Of a DNA stretch of 64,000 bases, positions 60,357-64,000 are shown in pieces. The position numbers were made by a program, and so were the translations under genes. This stretch comes from Hymenobacter edaphi (GTDB lineage: Bacteria > Bacteroidota > Bacteroidia > Cytophagales > Hymenobacteraceae), in contig NZ_QHKM01000001.1 in assembly GCF_003258365.1 (NCBI RefSeq), positions 496,001-560,000 of the forward strand, written 5' to 3'. How positions within the stretch are numbered: the stretch's first letter is position 1; each line of letters starts with the position of its first letter. A model generated the notes under the pieces. That model worked only from the letters and a program-made list of their open reading frames with translations, had not been told where the DNA came from and searched no databases.

Positions 60357-61229
60357 CTACCAAGCGGGTTTCCGCGGATCGGGGCGACGGGTGGCGCGGT
60401 GGGGCAGCTGCTGCAGATACTGCTGCTCGGCGGCCTGCAGCGCGTCGAGCACTTGGCGGGCCTGCGCCTCGTTGAGGTTGCCGGCCGGCTCGCGCTGGCG
60501 GGTACCCAGGCGGTTGTCCTCGGCGGTAGCGGCTTCGGCGCTGGGCGCTTTGCCGGGCGCGGTGCCGCTGCTGCCCGCGTCCAGGCCGCGGGTGGTGCCG
60601 CCGGCCGTGCCCTGGGCCATTTCCTGCGAAGTGCCCTGCCCCGGCGCCCGCCCGCCGCCGGCCGGGGCCGTGGTGGTGCCGCTGGCATCGGGGGCGGTCT
60701 GGGCTTTTTGCTGCGGCTGACTGCCCGGTTTGGGCTGGTTTTGCCGGCTCTGGCCGGGCGGCGGGGGAGGGGGCGGCAGCTGCGGCGGCAGGCGGCGGCC
60801 GAGCAGCGGGCTCAGCAGCTCGTAGTTGTAGCGCGCCGCCGCGTTGGCCGGGTTGTCCGTCAGGGCCTGCCGCAGCAGCGCCACCGCCTGCGGGTAGTTG
60901 CCCTCAGTAGCAGCCAGGACGCCCAGCTGCTGCCGGGCCACGCTGCGCAGCGCAGCCGAAGCGCTGCCCAGCACTTGGCCGTAAGCCTCCCGGGCCGCCG
61001 CCGATTGGCCCGATTGCGCGTACGCGTGCCCGAGGTCGAGCTGCAGTTGCGCGGAGCGGCTGCCCAGCTCCCGTGCCCGGGCAAACGCGGCGGCGGCCGC
61101 CTGGTAGTCCCGGCGGCGGAAGGCCGCCGTGCCCCGCTGCTGGGCCTCGTTGGCGTGCTGCACGCGCTGAAACGCCTCCCACCAGCTACCAATAAAGAGT
61201 AGCAGTAACAGCAGGGCCGGCCGCATCAT
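60357..61229 (-). CDS. batC: TPR protein, BatC-like
   Basis: A 290-residue protein with an N-terminal signal anchor (ALLLLLLFIGSWWEAF) followed by TPR repeats (about 30-140: AFRRRDYQAAAAAFARARELG, LQLDLGHAYAQSGQSAAAREAYGQVLG, NYPQAVALLRQALTDNPANAAARYNYELL). The C-terminal half is Pro/Gly/Gln-rich and low in complexity (PPPPPPPGQSRQNQP, GGGRAPGQGTSQEM), ending in a charged helix (NEAQARQVLDALQAAEQQYL) and a basic tail. In Bacteroides-type aerotolerance (bat) operons a TPR protein follows BatB; here the start overlaps the BatB-like gene by 4 nt (ATGA). The link to oxidative stress is by analogy only. Confidence 0.8.
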   Translation of the reverse strand: MMRPALLLLLLFIGSWWEAFQRVQHANEAQQRGTAAFRRRDYQAAAAAFARARELGSRSAQLQLDLGHAYAQSGQSAAAREAYGQVLGSASAALRSVARQQLGVLAATEGNYPQAVALLRQALTDNPANAAARYNYELLSPLLGRRLPPQLPPPPPPPGQSRQNQPKPGSQPQQKAQTAPDASGTTTAPAGGGRAPGQGTSQEMAQGTAGGTTRGLDAGSSGTAPGKAPSAEAATAEDNRLGTRQREPAGNLNEAQARQVLDALQAAEQQYLQQLPHRATRRPDPRKPAW

Positions 61230-62203
61230 GGCTTGATAACGGTAACGGTGAGGACCACGTCCAGCGCCAGCAGCAGCAGCGCGGCCGCCAGGGGGTAGGT
61301 GTAGCGGTTGTCGGCCACCGTCACGGTGCGCACCTGCTGGGCCTGGCCCTCAAGGCGGCTCAGGGCGCGCAGCAGCAGCGGCATTTCGTCGCGCTGGTCG
61401 GTCAGCTCCACGTAGATGCCACCCGTCGCTGCGGCCAGGCGGCGCAGCGGGGCGGCCTGTAGGCGTGTGACGACGGGCTTGCCCTGGGCAGTGCGCAGGT
61501 AGCCGCCCGGCCGCGGAATGCGGCCGCCGGCCGCCGTGCCCACGCCCACCGTGAACAGGCGTTGCCCGCTGCGGGCCAGGTCGCGCAGCACGGCTTCCTG
61601 GCTTTCCCCGAAGTCTTCCCCGTCGCTGACGAGCACCAGCGCCGTGGCGCGCGGGGCCGCCCCGGCCGAATCGGCGCCGCTGGCGGCCGCGCGTGCGAGG
61701 GCCAGGTTCAGCGGCTGGGCCAGGTCGGTGCTGCCCGGGGGCACTAGGCGGGTATCGAGGGTGCTGAGCAGCAGCAGCAGCGCATCCTGGTCGTAAGTAA
61801 GCGGGCAGTGCACGTAGGCTTCGGAGCTGAACACGATCAAGCCGATGCGGTCGGCCGGGAAGCGGCGCACCAGCTCCTCCAGCTCGGCCCGGGCTTTTTG
61901 CAGGCGCGAGGGGGCCACGTCGTCGGCATCCATCGAGCGGGAAAGGTCGACCAGCAGCCACAAATCCTTGCCGGCGGTGCGCACAGCCCGCTGGGTGAGG
62001 CCGTAGGCGGGGCCCAGCAGCGCTGTCAGCAGCAGGGCAAAAGCCAGCAGGCGGGGCAGCAGTTTCCAGCCCACGCGCCAGCCCGACTGACTCAGGGGCC
62101 GCGCCAGGCGAACGGTGCGCTGCACGTAGCCCAGGTACAACAGCCCCGCCGCCACGGCCAGCGCAGCCTCCCATTGCGACCAGGAATACAGCCAATTAAG
62201 CAT
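61226..62203 (-). CDS. batB: VWA domain membrane protein, BatB-like
   Basis: A 325-residue membrane protein. Two hydrophobic segments near the N-terminus (about 13-27 and 50-68) precede a von Willebrand factor A domain with the metal site DLSRS (86-90), LVPPGSTDLAQPL (Thr) and LVSDGEDFGES (Asp). One more membrane helix is near the C-terminus (YTYPLAAALLLLALDVVLTV). This layout is that of BatA/BatB proteins. ATG 62203 is the family-like start. It overlaps batC by 4 nt. A TATCTTTG element (62237-62244, minus strand) is the probable -7 box. BatA and BatD are not in the window. Confidence 0.87.
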   Translation of the reverse strand: MLNWLYSWSQWEAALAVAAGLLYLGYVQRTVRLARPLSQSGWRVGWKLLPRLLAFALLLTALLGPAYGLTQRAVRTAGKDLWLLVDLSRSMDADDVAPSRLQKARAELEELVRRFPADRIGLIVFSSEAYVHCPLTYDQDALLLLLSTLDTRLVPPGSTDLAQPLNLALARAAASGADSAGAAPRATALVLVSDGEDFGESQEAVLRDLARSGQRLFTVGVGTAAGGRIPRPGGYLRTAQGKPVVTRLQAAPLRRLAAATGGIYVELTDQRDEMPLLLRALSRLEGQAQQVRTVTVADNRYTYPLAAALLLLALDVVLTVTVIKP

Positions 62204-62236
62204 AGCGGGCAGCCGATGGTTGGGCCGGCAGGAAGT

Positions 62237-62244
62237 CAAAGATA
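62237..62244 (-). promoter_or_regulatory. Candidate -7 element (TATCTTTG) for batB-batC
   Basis: Exact TAnnTTTG on the minus strand, 34 nt upstream of the batB start. No matching -33 TTG. Confidence 0.45.
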
Positions 62245-62289
62245 AGGCCCTGGCGAGGCCGTAGGGCATAATTTTTTTTGTGGGTGGGG

Positions 62290-62319
62290 TTGGTTTGGCA
62301 AAAGTCGCTTGTATATTTG
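62290..62319 (+). promoter_or_regulatory. Promoter (TTG-N19-TATATTTG) for the tRNA genes
   Basis: TTG at 62290-62292, 19 nt, then TATATTTG at 62312-62319, 45 nt before the first tRNA. Both boxes and the spacing fit the Bacteroidota housekeeping sigma consensus. Best promoter in the window. Confidence 0.75.
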
Positions 62320-62363
62320 CTGCCCCGAAGGGTAAACGGCCCACGGGATAACGCCTCAAATAC

Positions 62364-62452
<89 letters not shown>

Positions 62453-62458
62453 TCTTGG

Positions 62459-62537
62459 AATTCTGAATTATGAACGCTGAATTCTGAATTGACTGGATTA
62501 CCCACAATTCAGAGTTCAGCATTCATAATTCAGAATT
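62459..62537. repeat. Inverted repeat between tRNA-Ser and tRNA-Pro
   Basis: Two 32-nt arms (62459-62490 and 62506-62537) rich in AATTCTGAATT, matching at 30 of 32 positions, around 15 nt. It is far more A/T-rich than the surroundings. It ends 7 nt before the tRNA-Pro gene, so it fills the spacer. Confidence 0.85.
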
Positions 62538-62543
62538 TTTTTT

Positions 62544-62620
62544 CGGGGTGTAGCGTAGCCCGGTATCGCGCCTGCTTTGGGAGCAGGAGGCCGCAGGTTC
62601 GAATCCTGCCACCCCGACCA
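62544..62620 (+). tRNA. tRNA-Pro (TGG)
   Basis: A 77-nt tRNA including encoded CCA. Acceptor stem CGGGGTG/CACCCCG, discriminator A. Anticodon loop TTTGGGA in stem CCTGC/GCAGG gives TGG. T arm GCAGGTTCGAATCCTGC. Confidence 0.95.
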
Positions 62621-62627
62621 CTTGTGT

Positions 62628-62667
62628 AAGCCGTCTGCCCGCCCTGCCGCGGTGGGCGGCTTCTGCT
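62628..62667 (+). terminator. Hairpin after tRNA-Pro
   Basis: AAGCCG and GCCCGCC pair with GGTGGGC and GGCTT across a small bulge and a 7-nt loop; five T follow a few bases on. It may be partial, as tRNA-Arg follows closely. Confidence 0.45.
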
Positions 62668-62675
62668 GTTTTTGG

Positions 62676-62749
62676 GCCCCGTTAGCTCAGTTGGATAGAG
62701 CATCCGCCTTCTAAGCGGACGGTCAGGAGTTCGAATCTCTTACGGGGTA
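62676..62749 (+). tRNA. tRNA-Arg (TCT)
   Basis: A 74-nt tRNA. Acceptor stem GCCCCGT/ACGGGGT (first pair G-T), discriminator A. Anticodon stem TCCGC/GCGGA encloses CTTCTAA, giving TCT. T arm AGGAGTTCGAATCTCTT has its usual loop. CCA is not encoded. Confidence 0.95.
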
Positions 62750-62753
62750 CTGC

Positions 62754-62779
62754 AAGGCTGCTCTTTGGAGCAGCCTTTT
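62754..62779 (+). terminator. Intrinsic terminator after tRNA-Arg
   Basis: AAGGCTGCTC pairs with GAGCAGCCTT around a short TTTG loop, followed by T residues, 5 nt past the tRNA end. Confidence 0.75.
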
Positions 62780-63020
62780 GCATTTCCGGGGCCACCCTAC
62801 GGCCCGCCCGCAGCGCCGCCGACCTACCGATAGTTCGACGCCCGTGCAACCAATCCGGCTCCCGGCCAGTCTACTTAACTAGCCGGCGGCAGGCTTTGCT
62901 TTTGTTGGGAAAACAGGGGTATTGTGCCCGTTTACCGTTTTTAAAGCAAAGTCATTACCTTGCGGTGCCTCACACCCAGGCAACACCATCCTCAGATTCC
63001 TTCCACTCAACACCTTCACC

Positions 63021-64000
63021 ATGAAGAAAACCCTACTCACCCTGGCCTGCGCGATGCTACTCGGGGCCGCTGCAAATGCCCAAACGACGCCGCCGCAACC
63101 GTGGACTATTGTTTCGGTTGGTTCAGCGGTGCCTACCAACTACATCACGGAGGACATCGTGACGGTAAACCCGGCTACGGTATGGGTACTGTACCGCGAG
63201 GTTTCCTCGGGGACGACGGCCCTGCCGGTGCGCACGTACGCCCGCACCATTGACGGGGGCACGACCTGGACGGGCGGCGCCCTCAACATCCCGACCGACC
63301 TGAACGTGTCCAACATCACCGCTATCGACGGCAACACGGCCTGGATTGCGGCTTTCTCGACGACCAGCAACAAAACCCAGCAGGGCGTTTACAAAACCAC
63401 CGACGGCGGCGTAACCTGGACCAAGCAAGGCACGGCCACCTACTCCCAGGCTGACTCGTTCCCGAACGGGGTGTATTTCTTTGATGCCAACAACGGCGTG
63501 ACCTTCGGCGACCCGCAGCCCGCCGGCATCGGCCAGCGCATGGAGATTTACACCACCACCAACGGCGGCACCAACTGGACGCGCAACACCACCAGCGCCC
63601 CGGTGGTTAACAGCAACCAGGAGTACGGCCTTGCCGGCTCGTTCTTCGCGCTGGGCAATACCATCTGGCACGGCGGCGTGAGCGACGACGGCTCGGGTCC
63701 GGCTTCGGGCCAGGGTGCCCGTCTGTACAAGTCGACGGACCGCGGCCTGACCTGGACGGCCGCTGACACCGACCTGCCCTACGCCGTGAGCAACCTGGCC
63801 TTCACCAGCCCGAGCCGCGGCCTGCTCTCCAGCGGCTTCGACCTGCTGGAGACCCTCGATGGCGGTGCCACCAACTCTACCCTGCTCTACTCGGGCCACT
63901 TCCGCGGTGCCGGTCTGGATGCCGTGCCCGGCCTGAACAATACGTACGTCAGCGTAGGGGTAATCGACACGACCTCGACCCTGCAGTCGGGCTACAACGG
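63021..64000 (+). CDS. T9SS-type BNR/YCF48-like propeller protein (copy 3, 3' end cut by the window)
   Basis: An open frame from ATG 63021 to the right edge (326 codons). The signal peptide MKKTLLTLACAMLLGAAANAQ is nearly that of copy 2 at 49956-51302. The body has the same Asp-box-like blades (TIDGGTTWTGG, TTDGGVTWTKQ, TTNGGTNWTRN, STDRGLTWTAA) and the SFPNGVYFFDANNGVTFGDP segment seen in both paralogues. The sorting tail lies outside the window, so T9SS export is inferred from the paralogues. It is separated from the others by about 11.7 kb and lies on the opposite strand, with its own upstream region. Confidence 0.88.
   Translation, partial: MKKTLLTLACAMLLGAAANAQTTPPQPWTIVSVGSAVPTNYITEDIVTVNPATVWVLYREVSSGTTALPVRTYARTIDGGTTWTGGALNIPTDLNVSNITAIDGNTAWIAAFSTTSNKTQQGVYKTTDGGVTWTKQGTATYSQADSFPNGVYFFDANNGVTFGDPQPAGIGQRMEIYTTTNGGTNWTRNTTSAPVVNSNQEYGLAGSFFALGNTIWHGGVSDDGSGPASGQGARLYKSTDRGLTWTAADTDLPYAVSNLAFTSPSRGLLSSGFDLLETLDGGATNSTLLYSGHFRGAGLDAVPGLNNTYVSVGVIDTTSTLQSGYN

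Overview
This window reads as chromosome of a high-GC gliding bacterium of the phylum Bacteroidota, most likely Hymenobacter or a close relative. That genus call is an inference from four things. GC content is high. Eight genes encode secreted proteins of the type IX secretion system (T9SS): five with the YPNP-type sorting tail, two with the gliding-motility (CHU_C) tail, and a truncated eighth of the same family. Promoters have Bacteroidota form (TTG, about 20 nt, then TAnnTTTG). Shine-Dalgarno sequences are not obvious.

Layout. 1-18.7 kb is a surface-glycan locus. It holds all activities for CMP-pseudaminic acid: PseB (14189-15208), PseC (10746-11918), a PseG-PseH fusion (3451-5034), PseI (2391-3440) and an SpsF-type cytidylyltransferase in the PseF position (5031-5768). 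With them are an SDR, an aldo/keto reductase, a left-handed beta-helix acyltransferase overlapping a PIG-L deacetylase, a FkbH-like protein and a GT4 glycosyltransferase. Two large T9SS surface proteins are nested on the opposite strand between the pse genes. 18.8-28.9 kb is mixed housekeeping: ffh, a lipoprotein, guanine deaminase, a CHRD-domain T9SS protein, an acyl-CoA ligase, a DUF2256 mini-protein, a small DMT transporter, a methyltransferase, a thioesterase and a DinB-like protein. 28.9-32 kb carries two tandem paralogous polytopic membrane proteins of GT-C type.

32-48.4 kb holds pdhB, a lipoprotein, an OmpA/TPR lipoprotein, a PspC-like protein, a GT2 gene overlapping ybaB, a CHU_C surface protein, hutH, a 1642-residue protein with 7+7 delta-60 repeats, a 63-residue PID-CTERM-like peptide and hisS. 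48.5-58.7 kb has two tandem BNR/YCF48-like T9SS proteins, a DUF2459 protein, and a TonB-type receptor flanked by two free-standing copies of its N-terminal carboxypeptidase-regulatory domain. A YwqK-like repeat protein follows. 59-64 kb has a thiolase, a BatB/BatC pair, three tRNA genes (Ser-GCT, Pro-TGG, Arg-TCT) and a truncated third BNR/YCF48 paralogue.

The main theme is the cell surface: nonulosonic acid synthesis, glycosyltransferases and T9SS-exported proteins. Intergenic regions are rich in short palindromic and inverted-repeat elements of several families, one of which fills the gap between pseI and the acyltransferase almost exactly. The most testable hypotheses are an acyl-modified pseudaminic acid and a shared operator controlling the receptor and one of its flanking domain genes.
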